A stretch of DNA of 64,000 nucleotides from Mariluticola halotolerans. Lineage in GTDB: Bacteria; Pseudomonadota; Alphaproteobacteria; Rhizobiales; Devosiaceae. The DNA lies in NCBI RefSeq assembly GCF_021611515.1, contig NZ_CP090960.1, forward strand, positions 1,302,001-1,366,000, in the 5' to 3' direction. The notes under the pieces were generated by a model. It had not been told where the DNA came from, ran no database searches, and saw nothing but the letters and a program-made list of their open reading frames with translations. The translations under genes were made by a program, and so were the position numbers. Below are positions 16,218 through 24,712 of the stretch, piece after piece (the first letter of the stretch is position 1; each line of letters opens with the position of its first letter).

Positions 16218-17302
16218 GCCGGCGCGCGAACCGTCTCTCCGGGTGTGGCGCGAATGTCCACTGGCACCCGAATGGTGGGGTTGTGACCCTTGCGGAAATC
16301 ATCGAGCAACTGGAATCCTGCCGTGATCAGCCCCTCGACATCTTGCCGGGCAAACGTGATGTCCATGCGAAGACTTGCGGCAAACGGATCCCAGTCGAAG
16401 CATCCGATCACACTTTTGTCGAATTTACCGGCTGAGAGCTCGTTCCGCACCATCATCAGGCCCTCAAGCGCGGTAATACCGTTGGTGAAAATCGCCTGCG
16501 GCAAGTCGCCGTCGCGCTTTTCAATCAATCCCGTGATCTCGGCAGCTGTAGCGGACGGGCTATAGCCACAATAGTTGAATGCTTTGGCCGCCACACTAAA
16601 ACCGAAAGATTTGAAGGCATCATGCACGCCCTGGGTACGTTCGCGCGTCGAGTTATCCGTCTCGTCGCCACCCACGAAAAAGAAGTCCGGCTCTTGCGAT
16701 CGCCCTACCCTTTCAATCAAACGACGCGTCAGCTCCTGAGCTGCAGCCCTGTTGTCTGAAATCGCAGACGGTGCTTCAGAGCCTGGCAAATCTATATTGA
16801 TTGACCTGACGCCGGCACTGTTGCAGAGCCGGTTGACCTGAACAGGATTGTTCACACCGGCAACAAACAAAAATTCGACCTGATGGGACACCAAAGTCTC
16901 CACGGCCTCTATTTCCGTCTTGGGGTCACGCTGGGTACTTACAACCACAGGACACAGACCACGTTCACGCGCTTGAATTTCAAATGCCTCGGCCAGGCCG
17001 GCGAAAAACCGGTTTCGATAGTGCGGCACGATCATGCCCGCCAGTCCGGACTTGGAGAGCCTTAGTCCCCTCGCCCTCAGGTTCACCGAGTAACCCAGCT
17101 CCTCAGCCTTGGCTAAAACCCGGTTCGCCGTGCTCTCGCTGATTCGATAATTGCGCCAGCTACCTCCCAGCACCAGACTAACTGTGGGCGCCGAAGTGCC
17201 CGCAGCGGTCGCTATGTCGTAAATCGTTGTTTTACGCGGCTCTTTGGACAATTGGCTAAACCCTTTCGCGATATCTCTTACATCAAAAATTGCAGCATTC
17301 AC
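16214..17302 (-). CDS. LacI-family transcriptional regulator of the polyol island
   Basis: A 362-residue regulator. The HTH, TTIYDIATAAGTSAPTVSLVL, starts near residue 25, preceded by a longer than usual N-terminal tail; an internal start cannot be excluded. The sugar-binding domain begins at LAGMIVPHYRNRFFAGLAEAF and includes FTNGITALEGLMMVRN and VIGCFDWDPF, typical of LacI/RbsR proteins. It lies between the GatZ-like gene (convergent, 4-nt overlap) and the ABC importer operon (divergent). Matching operators in front of both neighbours suggest it is a local repressor induced by the imported polyol or a derivative. Confidence 0.9.
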   Translation of the reverse strand: MNAAIFDVRDIAKGFSQLSKEPRKTTIYDIATAAGTSAPTVSLVLGGSWRNYRISESTANRVLAKAEELGYSVNLRARGLRLSKSGLAGMIVPHYRNRFFAGLAEAFEIQARERGLCPVVVSTQRDPKTEIEAVETLVSHQVEFLFVAGVNNPVQVNRLCNSAGVRSINIDLPGSEAPSAISDNRAAAQELTRRLIERVGRSQEPDFFFVGGDETDNSTRERTQGVHDAFKSFGFSVAAKAFNYCGYSPSATAAEITGLIEKRDGDLPQAIFTNGITALEGLMMVRNELSAGKFDKSVIGCFDWDPFAASLRMDITFARQDVEGLITAGFQLLDDFRKGHNPTIRVPVDIRATPGETVRAPA

Positions 17303-17370
17303 CAGCTAACAGCACTTCTTCCCGGAGTTTTCCTGGCTAAACGCGTAGCTAAATCCATTCAGCATTGACA

Positions 17371-17384
17371 CGAAATCGATTTAG
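17371..17384. promoter_or_regulatory. LacI-type operator upstream of the importer operon
   Basis: CGAAATCGATTTAG, one base from the perfect palindrome CTAAATCGATTTAG, followed by CAAT exactly as at 14936. It lies in the 174-nt divergent region between the LacI gene and the binding-protein gene. A further half site GCTAAATC is at 17347-17354. Confidence 0.6.
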
Positions 17385-17476
17385 CAATATTCATATCGAT
17401 GGCGGAAGTTGGAGCTCCGCCATTTAATTTGAAAACGTCGCGCTTTTCCAACGGCGCGATATTAAGGGAGGACAGC

Positions 17477-18565
17477 ATGTCACCACGCTCATTTTATGAG
17501 GCGGCGAAGCTGAATCGCCGCCGGTTTCTGATCGGCTCGGCACTGGGTGCCGGAACTCTAATCGTGCCCGGCGCGGGCTTGCGTGCCGCCTTTGCAGCCG
17601 AGGACGTGGCTCTTGCAAGCTCAATCCGCTCGCTGTCTAACGCGTTCCACGTAGCATGGAACAAAGGCGGCGAAGCATTTGCGCAAAGCATCGGTGCGCC
17701 GCACAGCGCACTGATCACCGAAGGTAACAGTGAAAAAGGTGTTGCTGATATTCGCGCCTTTCTCGCTCAGAACGGCGCAAAATCTGTACTTGGCGTTGAC
17801 CCCAACGACGCGCCGGACGCCCGCCCCATCGCCGAGGCTGTCTCAGAAGCTGGCGGCTTTGTGACCACCGTGTGGAACAAGCCGGATGATCTGCATCCGT
17901 GGGATTTTGGCGACAACTACGTCGCCCACATGTCGTTCGACGGCAATCCGGCAGGTGTCGACACGGCAAATGCCCTGTTTGAATCCATGGGTGGCTCGGG
18001 CGGCATTGTCGCGCTTGGCGGCATTCCGTCAAACACGCCCGCGATCCAGCGCAAGGCTGGCCTCATGAAAGCGATTGAAGACAACGGCAATATTGAATTG
18101 CTCGATTTCCAGGACGCTGATTGGGACGCAACCAAGGCCAATAATATCGTTTCTGCATGGGTCACCCGGTTCGGCAGCGACATCAAAGGCATCTGGGCGG
18201 CAAATGACGGCATGGCAATTGGTGCTCTCGAAGCATTGCGCGCCGAAGGTCTGGCCGGACAGATTTTGGTGACCGGAATCGACGGCACGAAGGACGCCAT
18301 AACCGCCGTCAAGAACGGCGAAATGGCCGCCACGGTTGACTGGGATCCGTCCTGGATTGGCGGCATCGCCCTTTCCTTGTCGTATCACGCTGCCACAGGC
18401 AAGCTGACACCCTCCAGTGAGCCCAAGGAACATCGTGAATTCTACGCCAACGGCGTCACCATCACCCAGGCGGATGTTGAGGAATACTGGAAGACAAACA
18501 TCGAGTCTTCGCCGCCGGCACCCGACTGGAACGACCTGTGGGGCCGTTTCGACCGCCAGATCTAA
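17477..18565 (+). CDS. Sugar ABC transporter substrate-binding protein (RbsB-like, Tat signal)
   Basis: A 362-residue periplasmic binding protein of the ribose/galactose type. The start at 17477 has GGGAGGA closely upstream; a frame open from 17399 lacks such a site. The N-terminus carries a twin-arginine-type signal, LNRRRFLIGSALGAG, followed by a hydrophobic core and an A-x-A site (AAFA), suggesting export of the folded protein. The mature part has the two-lobed fold segments SIRSLSNAFHVAWNKGGEAF, GGIVALGGIPSN and IWAANDGMAIGALEALRAEG. First gene of a seven-gene operon with permeases, ATPase, dehydrogenases and kinase. The ligand is probably a hexitol such as galactitol, inferred from the enzymes. 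Confidence 0.88.
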   Translation: MSPRSFYEAAKLNRRRFLIGSALGAGTLIVPGAGLRAAFAAEDVALASSIRSLSNAFHVAWNKGGEAFAQSIGAPHSALITEGNSEKGVADIRAFLAQNGAKSVLGVDPNDAPDARPIAEAVSEAGGFVTTVWNKPDDLHPWDFGDNYVAHMSFDGNPAGVDTANALFESMGGSGGIVALGGIPSNTPAIQRKAGLMKAIEDNGNIELLDFQDADWDATKANNIVSAWVTRFGSDIKGIWAANDGMAIGALEALRAEGLAGQILVTGIDGTKDAITAVKNGEMAATVDWDPSWIGGIALSLSYHAATGKLTPSSEPKEHREFYANGVTITQADVEEYWKTNIESSPPAPDWNDLWGRFDRQI

Positions 18566-18579
18566 TTGGCAATAATATT

Positions 18580-18621
18580 CCCAGCGGGTGGGGCGATGCC
18601 GTACGTCGCCCCACCTGCGGG
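18580..18621 (+). terminator. Intercistronic stem-loop after the binding-protein gene
   Basis: A 10-bp perfect GC-rich core (18587-18596 with 18606-18615), extended by imperfect pairs, with a 9-nt loop, 15 nt after the binding-protein stop. A weak T-rich tail follows. It resembles the stabilising or attenuating hairpins found after binding-protein genes and would lower expression of the downstream permease relative to the binding protein. Confidence 0.6.
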
Positions 18622-18712
18622 ATTTCTAAGAGACTGTTCGTCATGCGCTGCAAAAGCGCATTCGCAAATGCGTTGAGCTAAAAATTGCCAACGCGAGGGT
18701 TACGGGGGGTTC

Positions 18713-19666
18713 ATGCAACTTCAATCTCTTCAACGCTGGATGCCACTGATTGTGCTGGCGGGACTTTGCCTGGTGATCGGCATTATCGAACCTCGCTTCC
18801 TTACCATCGACAACCTCATTCGCGTAGCCGCCTCCTCTGCCATGCCGCTCGTTGTTGCGCTGGGCGTTACCTTCGTTATCGTCATGGGTTCAATCGACCT
18901 GTCGATTGAAGGGTCACTTGCCTTCAGCGCAGCCGTTGTTGTCTCGTTTCTTTCCGGTCCTGCCGGGATCGGGATCGACCTCGGCCTGTTTGCCGTTGTG
19001 GTTGCTATTATATCGGCCGCGCTATTTGGCGCCCTGATTGGCTATTTGCACGTTCAGATGCAGATCCCCTCCTTTATGGCCAGCCTCGGGATGGGATTTG
19101 TGGGCATTGGCATCGCCACGCTTCTGCTGGGCGGTGAACGGGTGCCGGTTGACAGCGAGGCCATACGGGCCATTGCGCTTTCCCGGTTCATGAATGTCCC
19201 GTTCAGTGTCTATCTGGCTTTCGCGATGTTCGGGCTGGCCTGGTTTATTCAGAATCACACGGTGCTTGGCCGCCACATCATGGCGCTTGGCGGCGGCGAA
19301 GAACTGGCAGCCCAGAACGGCGTCAATATCAAGCGCACCCGTATTCTCGCCTTCACAATCGCCGGATTTTACTTCGGCACTGGTGCGGTGCTTGTTAGTG
19401 CCAAGCTCGGTGCGGCGAGTACGCTTATCGGCAACGGACAGCTTTTTGCTGCAATCAGCGCCGTCGTTGTCGGCGGCACCGCGCTGACAGGCGGCAATGG
19501 TGGCGTCATCAACACCCTGGTTGGCGTGGCCATCGTCATGGTTTTAAGCAACGGCATGATCATCATTGGCCTGCCCACCTACCTGCAGCAAGGTGTTCTG
19601 GGCGCTGCAATTATCGTCGCGGTGCTGCTCAATATGCACGGGCGCACACCCCAGCTCGTGAAGTGA
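18713..19666 (+). CDS. Sugar ABC transporter permease, RbsC type (first)
   Basis: A 317-residue inner-membrane permease with about eight to ten hydrophobic segments. The RbsC-type motif GVTFVIVMGSIDLSIEGSLAF lies near residue 60, and the family loop GGGEELAAQNGVNIKRTRILAF near residue 195 contacts the ATPase. The C-terminal VVVGGTALTGGNGGVINTLVGV is also characteristic. It is separated from the binding-protein gene by a stem-loop and followed 6 nt later by the ATPase gene. A second, different RbsC-type permease is encoded after the ATPase, so the channel is probably a heterodimer. Confidence 0.9.
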   Translation: MQLQSLQRWMPLIVLAGLCLVIGIIEPRFLTIDNLIRVAASSAMPLVVALGVTFVIVMGSIDLSIEGSLAFSAAVVVSFLSGPAGIGIDLGLFAVVVAIISAALFGALIGYLHVQMQIPSFMASLGMGFVGIGIATLLLGGERVPVDSEAIRAIALSRFMNVPFSVYLAFAMFGLAWFIQNHTVLGRHIMALGGGEELAAQNGVNIKRTRILAFTIAGFYFGTGAVLVSAKLGAASTLIGNGQLFAAISAVVVGGTALTGGNGGVINTLVGVAIVMVLSNGMIIIGLPTYLQQGVLGAAIIVAVLLNMHGRTPQLVK

Positions 19667-19672
19667 TCAGTC

Positions 19673-21178
19673 ATGCTTGAACTCGATAACATAAGCAAAA
19701 CCTTCGGCAGCACACAGGCACTCAAGAATGTCACCTTCAGTGTCGCGCCGGGCAAGGTTGTCGGACTTGTGGGTGAAAATGGCGCCGGCAAGTCAACACT
19801 GATGAAAGTTCTGAACGGCACGCATAAGCCCGATCAGGGTGTGTTCCGGCTCGGTGGGCAGTCCGTACGGCTCAGGGGGCCGCGCGATGCGGCACTGAAC
19901 GGTATCGGCATGGTCTACCAGGAACAGTCCCTGGTGCCCAATCTGAGCGTGGCAGAGAACATTTTTCTTGGCAACGAAACGCGCTTTACACGTTTCGGCC
20001 GCATTGACTGGCCGAAGATGTGCGCTGCTGCAGAAGTGGTTCTTCGCGAGGTGGAGCTTAGCGTTTCGCCCACGACGCTGGTCTCTGAACTCAGTTTCAT
20101 GCAAAGGCAGATGGTTGAACTTGGGAAGGTCCTGACCCTCCGGGACACCTTCGATGGCGACTTGTACATGCTTCTTGATGAGCCGACCTCGGTTCTTGAG
20201 AAAGAAGAACGCGATCTATTGTTCACAATCATCCGCAAACTCCGTGAGCGCACCGGGATCATATTCGTTTCGCACCGGCTCGACGAGGTTATCGAAATCT
20301 CCGACGAGATCTATGTTCTCAAGGACGGCGAGGTTGTAAGGGTTCTCGACAAATCCGAGGCGAACCCGACCATGATTCACGAGCTGATGGTTGGCCGTTC
20401 AGCAGCAGAAGCCTATTACCGCGAGTCCGACAAACAGGCTCCGGGCGACGAAGTCCTGCTCAGCGTACGCAACCTGTCCAAGCACCAGGCCTTTTCGGAT
20501 GTGGATTTTGATCTGCACGCCGGAGAAGTTGTCGCCCTTGTGGGTACAGAGGGTGCGGGCACCGAACCCCTCATGCGATCGATTTTCGGCCTGGAGAAGA
20601 CCGATTCCGGTAAAATCGAATACCTCTCGCGCGACATAACCAGTGGGGATTGTAGTACTGCTGTTGCGGCCGGAATTGGCTACGTGCCCCGCGAACGCAA
20701 AATCGAGGGCATCATTGAGCAGATGACAATTGAGGAGAACGTTGTTCTTCCAAATCTGTACAATATGACCCGTTTCGGCATCCTCGATTTCCCCTCGATC
20801 AAGCGCTCGACAAGGCATCTTTTCGGGCCATTGCGTATCAAGGCGGAAAACCGCCACGCCCCTTGCAGCAGCCTTTCAGGCGGCAATCAGCAAAAGGTGG
20901 TTCTGGCCAAATGGTACAATACCGGCGCGAAAGTCTTCCTGCTCGATCACCCGACACGCGGACTCGATGTGGGTGCCAAGGAAGACGTCTACGACCTCAT
21001 ACGTGAGATATCGTCCCAGGGCGCGGGCGTGTTGCTGATTGCGGACACGCTGGAAGAGGCAATCGGACTTGCCCATCGCATTATTGTCTTCAGGGACGGC
21101 CACGAAACGGCGCGTTTCGACAATATGGACGAAGCACACGCGGTTACACCACTCACACTAGTCCGGCACATGGTTTGA
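19673..21178 (+). CDS. Sugar ABC transporter ATP-binding protein, RbsA type (two NBDs)
   Basis: A 501-residue ATPase with two fused nucleotide-binding domains. The first (residues 1-240) has Walker A GENGAGKST, a diverged signature LSFMQRQMVELGKVL and Walker B LYMLLDEPTS. The second (about 255-500) has the degenerate P-loop GTEGAGTEP, lacking the Lys-Ser pair, but an intact signature LSGGNQQKVVLAKW and VFLLDHPTRGLDVG, where His replaces the catalytic Glu of Walker B. One weakened ATP site is usual in RbsA/AraG proteins, though the weakening here affects both halves of the second motif set. It lies between the two permease genes and is 3 nt from the next one. Confidence 0.9.
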   Translation: MLELDNISKTFGSTQALKNVTFSVAPGKVVGLVGENGAGKSTLMKVLNGTHKPDQGVFRLGGQSVRLRGPRDAALNGIGMVYQEQSLVPNLSVAENIFLGNETRFTRFGRIDWPKMCAAAEVVLREVELSVSPTTLVSELSFMQRQMVELGKVLTLRDTFDGDLYMLLDEPTSVLEKEERDLLFTIIRKLRERTGIIFVSHRLDEVIEISDEIYVLKDGEVVRVLDKSEANPTMIHELMVGRSAAEAYYRESDKQAPGDEVLLSVRNLSKHQAFSDVDFDLHAGEVVALVGTEGAGTEPLMRSIFGLEKTDSGKIEYLSRDITSGDCSTAVAAGIGYVPRERKIEGIIEQMTIEENVVLPNLYNMTRFGILDFPSIKRSTRHLFGPLRIKAENRHAPCSSLSGGNQQKVVLAKWYNTGAKVFLLDHPTRGLDVGAKEDVYDLIREISSQGAGVLLIADTLEEAIGLAHRIIVFRDGHETARFDNMDEAHAVTPLTLVRHMV

Positions 21179-21181
21179 ACA

Positions 21182-22123
21182 ATGATATTGAGTTTTAAGA
21201 GCCCTCTCCTGCCCGTTGCCGCGCTGATCGTGTCCATACTTGTTGTCGGCGCAGTGGATTCCACATTTCTTAGCCCGTCAGTGCTTGTGAACCTGTTTGC
21301 TGACACAGCGACGCTGTTTCTCATCTCTATCGGGCTGACATTTGTCATCATGATCGGCAGCATCGATTTGTCGGCACAATCTGTTGCGGCACTTGCATCG
21401 GTCGTTCTTGCCATCCTGCTGCCGGAATGGGGCTATCTGGCAATCCCTGCCGCGCTTCTCGCCGGTATCGCTGCGGGTGCCCTTTCCGGCTTCACCTATG
21501 CTGTACTCAAAATTCCGAGCTTCATCGCTACGCTTGCCGTGGGCGGAATCCTGACATCGTTGACACTGTTTTTGTCCAACCAGCGCGCCATCCAGCTGGA
21601 CACTGAACTTCGCGCTTCAAAACTCTCCTGGGCCATTGGTGAGACATTCAATGTTCCCAATGTCATTTGGATATCCCTGATCGTGCTTGCCATCGCGCTG
21701 ATCATTGAACGGGCAACACCATTCGGAAAAGGCGAAAAGGCGGTTGGGGCCAATGAACTCGGTGCGCGGGCTGCGGGCATTCGGGTTACCAGAATCAAGC
21801 TGCTTGTCTTCGTCATTGCAGGGTCCACTGCTGCCCTTTCCGGCATTGTGCTGGCCGCGCGGCTCGCCGCGGGTTCACCAACAATTTCAAACGCCTTTCT
21901 TCTACCGGCAATTGCAGCAGTCGTGCTTGGCGGCACCCCGCTTACAGGCGGCACGGGTGGCGTCATGCGCACGTTGATCGGCGTGATGCTGATCGCTGTA
22001 TTCCGCACAGGCATGAACTTTGTCGGCATCCACGTTCTGGCGCAGCAAATCGTTTTCGGCCTGATACTGGTTTTTGCCGTTGGTCTGAATATCACGCGCA
22101 CACCCGGCAAGATCGTCAAATGA
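21182..22123 (+). CDS. Sugar ABC transporter permease, RbsC type (second)
   Basis: A 313-residue inner-membrane permease of the RbsC/BPD_transp_2 family. It carries the family motif GLTFVIMIGSIDLSAQSVAAL, the cytoplasmic loop KGEKAVGANELGARAAGIRV and the C-terminal VVLGGTPLTGGTGGVMRTLIGV. About eight to ten membrane spans are visible. The gene begins 3 nt after the ATPase stop. Together with the permease gene at 18713 it should form a heterodimeric channel; the two share the same layout but differ at many positions, so they are old paralogues and not a recent duplication. Confidence 0.9.
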   Translation: MILSFKSPLLPVAALIVSILVVGAVDSTFLSPSVLVNLFADTATLFLISIGLTFVIMIGSIDLSAQSVAALASVVLAILLPEWGYLAIPAALLAGIAAGALSGFTYAVLKIPSFIATLAVGGILTSLTLFLSNQRAIQLDTELRASKLSWAIGETFNVPNVIWISLIVLAIALIIERATPFGKGEKAVGANELGARAAGIRVTRIKLLVFVIAGSTAALSGIVLAARLAAGSPTISNAFLLPAIAAVVLGGTPLTGGTGGVMRTLIGVMLIAVFRTGMNFVGIHVLAQQIVFGLILVFAVGLNITRTPGKIVK

Positions 22124-22151
22124 ATTTAGAATCGAGTGAATAGGACAACCG

Positions 22152-22928
22152 ATGCACGCAACAAACTATCTGGGTAAATTCCGGCTTGACGGCAAGACGG
22201 CTCTCATAACGGGTGGAACCCGTGGGATTGGGCTTGCCATCGCTTACGCATTCGGTGAAGCCGGTGCGAAAATCTATCTCGCTGCGCGAGAAGAAAATTA
22301 TGAAGATGACGGCGCCATTCTTGACGCCGGCTACGATGTAACATTTGTAAAGGCCGATCTGAGCACACGGGATGCGGCCATGAATCTGGCCAATACAGTT
22401 CTGGATTCAGCCGGGCAGATCGACATCCTGGTCAACAATGCTGGTGTCGCCATACATGGCGATTCAACGGATTACACCGAAGAAAACTGGCGCAAAATCA
22501 TGTCGCTCAATCTCGATGCCGTGTTCTGGTGCTCTCAGGCCGTTTTGCCCTCCATGCGCCGCAATGGCGGGGGAAACATCATAAATGTCGGCTCGATTTC
22601 AGGGTTGGTTTCGAACATTCCGCAAAATCAGGCCGGTTATAACAGCTCAAAAGCTGCGGTTCACATGATGACCAAGAGCCTTGCGAGCGAGTTCGCAGAA
22701 GAGAACATTCGGGTCAATGCCATCGCGCCGGGCTATATCGACACCGACATGTCCCGCGGCGGCTTTGACAATCCGGAGTGGTTCCCTGTGTGGCGGGACA
22801 TGACCCCGATGAAGCGGGTTGGACGCCCCGACGAAGTGGCTGCAGCCACCCTTTTCCTCGCTTCGGAAGCCGCCAGCTACATTACTGGCGCTGTTTTGGT
22901 TATCGACGGCGGTTACACGACCCGCTAA
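22152..22928 (+). CDS. Short-chain dehydrogenase, galactitol-dehydrogenase-like
   Basis: A 258-residue classical SDR that oxidises a hydroxyl group with NAD(P). Cofactor motif TGGTRGIG near residue 20, the NNAG motif (ILVNNAGVAIHG), catalytic Ser in NVGSISG, catalytic Tyr-x-x-x-Lys as YNSSK, and the C-terminal GAVLVIDGGYTTR. The overall pattern, including MTPMKRVGRPDEVAAATLFLAS, resembles galactitol 2-dehydrogenase of Rhodobacter as I remember it. It is the fifth gene of the importer operon, 28 nt after the second permease. A likely reaction is galactitol to L-tagatose or D-tagatose; which carbon is oxidised cannot be told from sequence. Confidence 0.82.
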   Translation: MHATNYLGKFRLDGKTALITGGTRGIGLAIAYAFGEAGAKIYLAAREENYEDDGAILDAGYDVTFVKADLSTRDAAMNLANTVLDSAGQIDILVNNAGVAIHGDSTDYTEENWRKIMSLNLDAVFWCSQAVLPSMRRNGGGNIINVGSISGLVSNIPQNQAGYNSSKAAVHMMTKSLASEFAEENIRVNAIAPGYIDTDMSRGGFDNPEWFPVWRDMTPMKRVGRPDEVAAATLFLASEAASYITGAVLVIDGGYTTR

Positions 22929-22952
22929 CGCTCAAATATCAGGAACCAGATT

Positions 22953-23738
22953 ATGTCAAATTCAACAGGAAAGCTTGACGGCAAGATTGCCGTTGTAACT
23001 GGTGGCGCTACCGGAATTGGCCGGGCCATGGCCCAGCGTTATGCTAACGAAGGTGCCCGCGTTGCAATCGCCGATATCAATATCGAAGAGGCAGGCAAGG
23101 CTGCAGAAGCCATTGGCAAGGGCGCGAAAGCCTTTGCATTAGACGTTACCCAGCAGGACTCCATCGATTCCATGGTGGCCAATATTGCGCGCGACATGGG
23201 GCCGATCTCCGTGCTTGTGAACAATGCGGCCGTGTTCAATCTCGCCCCTATTGCCGATATCACACGCGATCAATATCGCCTCGTGTTCTCAGTGAATGTC
23301 GAGGGTTTGATCTTCACCCTGCAAGCCGTCGCCAAACACATGGTCGCCAGCAATACCCGCGGCAAAATCATCAACATGGCCAGCCAGGCCGGCCGCAGGG
23401 GTGAGCCGCTTGTTGGTGTTTACTGCGCGTCCAAGGCTGCGGTTATCAGCCTCACGCAATCGGCTGGACTGGATCTCATCAGGAACGGCATCAATGTGAA
23501 CGCAATTTCTCCGGGCGTTGTTGACACAGCCATGTGGGATACGGTCGATGCGATGTTTGCCAAGTATGAAGGTTTGAAGCCCGGCGAAAAGAAAATTCAG
23601 GTGGGCAAGGCCGTTCCGTTTGGCCGGATGGGTGTTCCTGAAGATCTTGTTGGCGCTGCCGTGTTTCTTGCGAGTGACGACTCCGATTACATTGTCGCGC
23701 AAACCCTGAATGTCGACGGCGGCAACTGGATGAACTGA
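22953..23738 (+). CDS. smoS: Polyol (sorbitol/galactitol) dehydrogenase, SmoS-like SDR
   Basis: A 261-residue NAD-dependent SDR. Cofactor motif TGGATGIGRAMA, VLVNNAAVFNLAPI, catalytic Ser in MASQAGRRGE and Tyr-x-x-x-Lys as YCASK, then NAISPGVVDTAMWD and the C-terminus DYIVAQTLNVDGGNWMN. The segments QAGRRGEPLVGVYCASKAAV and VPFGRMGVPEDL closely match the Rhodobacter SmoS/PolS sorbitol dehydrogenase, which also oxidises galactitol to D-tagatose. The gene is 24 nt after the first SDR and 8 nt before the kinase. Two SDRs in one operon may handle two polyols or two successive oxidations. Confidence 0.85.
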   Translation: MSNSTGKLDGKIAVVTGGATGIGRAMAQRYANEGARVAIADINIEEAGKAAEAIGKGAKAFALDVTQQDSIDSMVANIARDMGPISVLVNNAAVFNLAPIADITRDQYRLVFSVNVEGLIFTLQAVAKHMVASNTRGKIINMASQAGRRGEPLVGVYCASKAAVISLTQSAGLDLIRNGINVNAISPGVVDTAMWDTVDAMFAKYEGLKPGEKKIQVGKAVPFGRMGVPEDLVGAAVFLASDDSDYIVAQTLNVDGGNWMN

Positions 23739-23746
23739 TCAGAATC

Positions 23747-24712
23747 ATGACCGACGTCCCGGATCGCAAATCCAAAATCAAAATTGCCGCTGTCGGTGAA
23801 ATTCTCGTCGAGATGGTTGCCCGAACCAGGGGCGACGGCTTTTTCGAACGGCAGGACTTTGTGGGGCCCTTTCCAAGCGGCGCCCCTGCCATATTCATCG
23901 ATCAGGCGGCAAAGCTGGGTCTTAGCTCAACGATATTTGGGGCCGTCGGGAATGACGATTTCGGTCGTGTAAACCTGGATCGCCTCGCAGCGGACGGGGT
24001 CGACACGTCGAATATCGTGGTGCAATCGGGTTTGCCGACCGGCATTGCTTTTGTCAGGTATCGGCCGAACGGCACCCGTGACTTCCTCTTTACAATGCAT
24101 GGCAGCGCCTCAGCCTTGATTCCGGACAACGCAACGGAGGATAATCTGAACGGCATCACGCATCTGCATGTCATGGGTTCCGGGCTTGGATCGCCGCGCA
24201 TTGCCCGCTTCGTTAAGAAAGCCATTCCGATCATCAAACAGCGGGGCGGAACGATTTCTCTGGATCCCAATGTTCGCCCTGAACTGATGGCTGACGCAGA
24301 GAACGGCACTGTTGGTGCCCAGTTGATTGAGATCGCCGGACTTGCAGACTTCCTGCTACCCTCGGAAGGTGAAGTCGCCGCGTTTGGCCGCGGCTCTGAT
24401 GATGAAATAATCACCGGGCTTGTTGCTGATACGCATTGTGAACTCGTTCTCAAGCGCGGCAACAAGGGCGCAAAACTCTACACCCGCGAGGGAAGCATTG
24501 AAGTCCCGGCAAGACGTGTCGAGGAGCTGGATCCGACCGGTGCAGGTGACTGTTTCGGCGCGACTTATGTCTCAATGCGCCTATTGGGCTACAAAGCTGA
24601 GGAGGCACTCCAACATGCCGTAGCGGCCGGTGCAAACGCCGTTACGCATTTCGGCCCTATGGAGGGTAACATCACCATGTCCGATCTCCGTGGAATCGTA
24701 AAAACAGCCTGA
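23747..24712 (+). CDS. PfkB-family sugar kinase, probable tagatose kinase
   Basis: A 321-residue ribokinase-like kinase. The N-terminal VGEILVEMVA, the substrate-binding FPSGAPAIFIDQAAKLG, the ISLDPNVRPEL segment, and the C-terminal anion-hole motif ELDPTGAGDCFGATYVS with the catalytic Asp are all present. It is the last gene of the operon with two polyol dehydrogenases, while a GatZ-like tagatose-phosphate enzyme is encoded under the same regulator. This suggests phosphorylation of D-tagatose to tagatose-6-phosphate, as in the described Agrobacterium galactitol pathway. The sugar specificity is inferred from context only. Confidence 0.85.
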   Translation: MTDVPDRKSKIKIAAVGEILVEMVARTRGDGFFERQDFVGPFPSGAPAIFIDQAAKLGLSSTIFGAVGNDDFGRVNLDRLAADGVDTSNIVVQSGLPTGIAFVRYRPNGTRDFLFTMHGSASALIPDNATEDNLNGITHLHVMGSGLGSPRIARFVKKAIPIIKQRGGTISLDPNVRPELMADAENGTVGAQLIEIAGLADFLLPSEGEVAAFGRGSDDEIITGLVADTHCELVLKRGNKGAKLYTREGSIEVPARRVEELDPTGAGDCFGATYVSMRLLGYKAEEALQHAVAAGANAVTHFGPMEGNITMSDLRGIVKTA

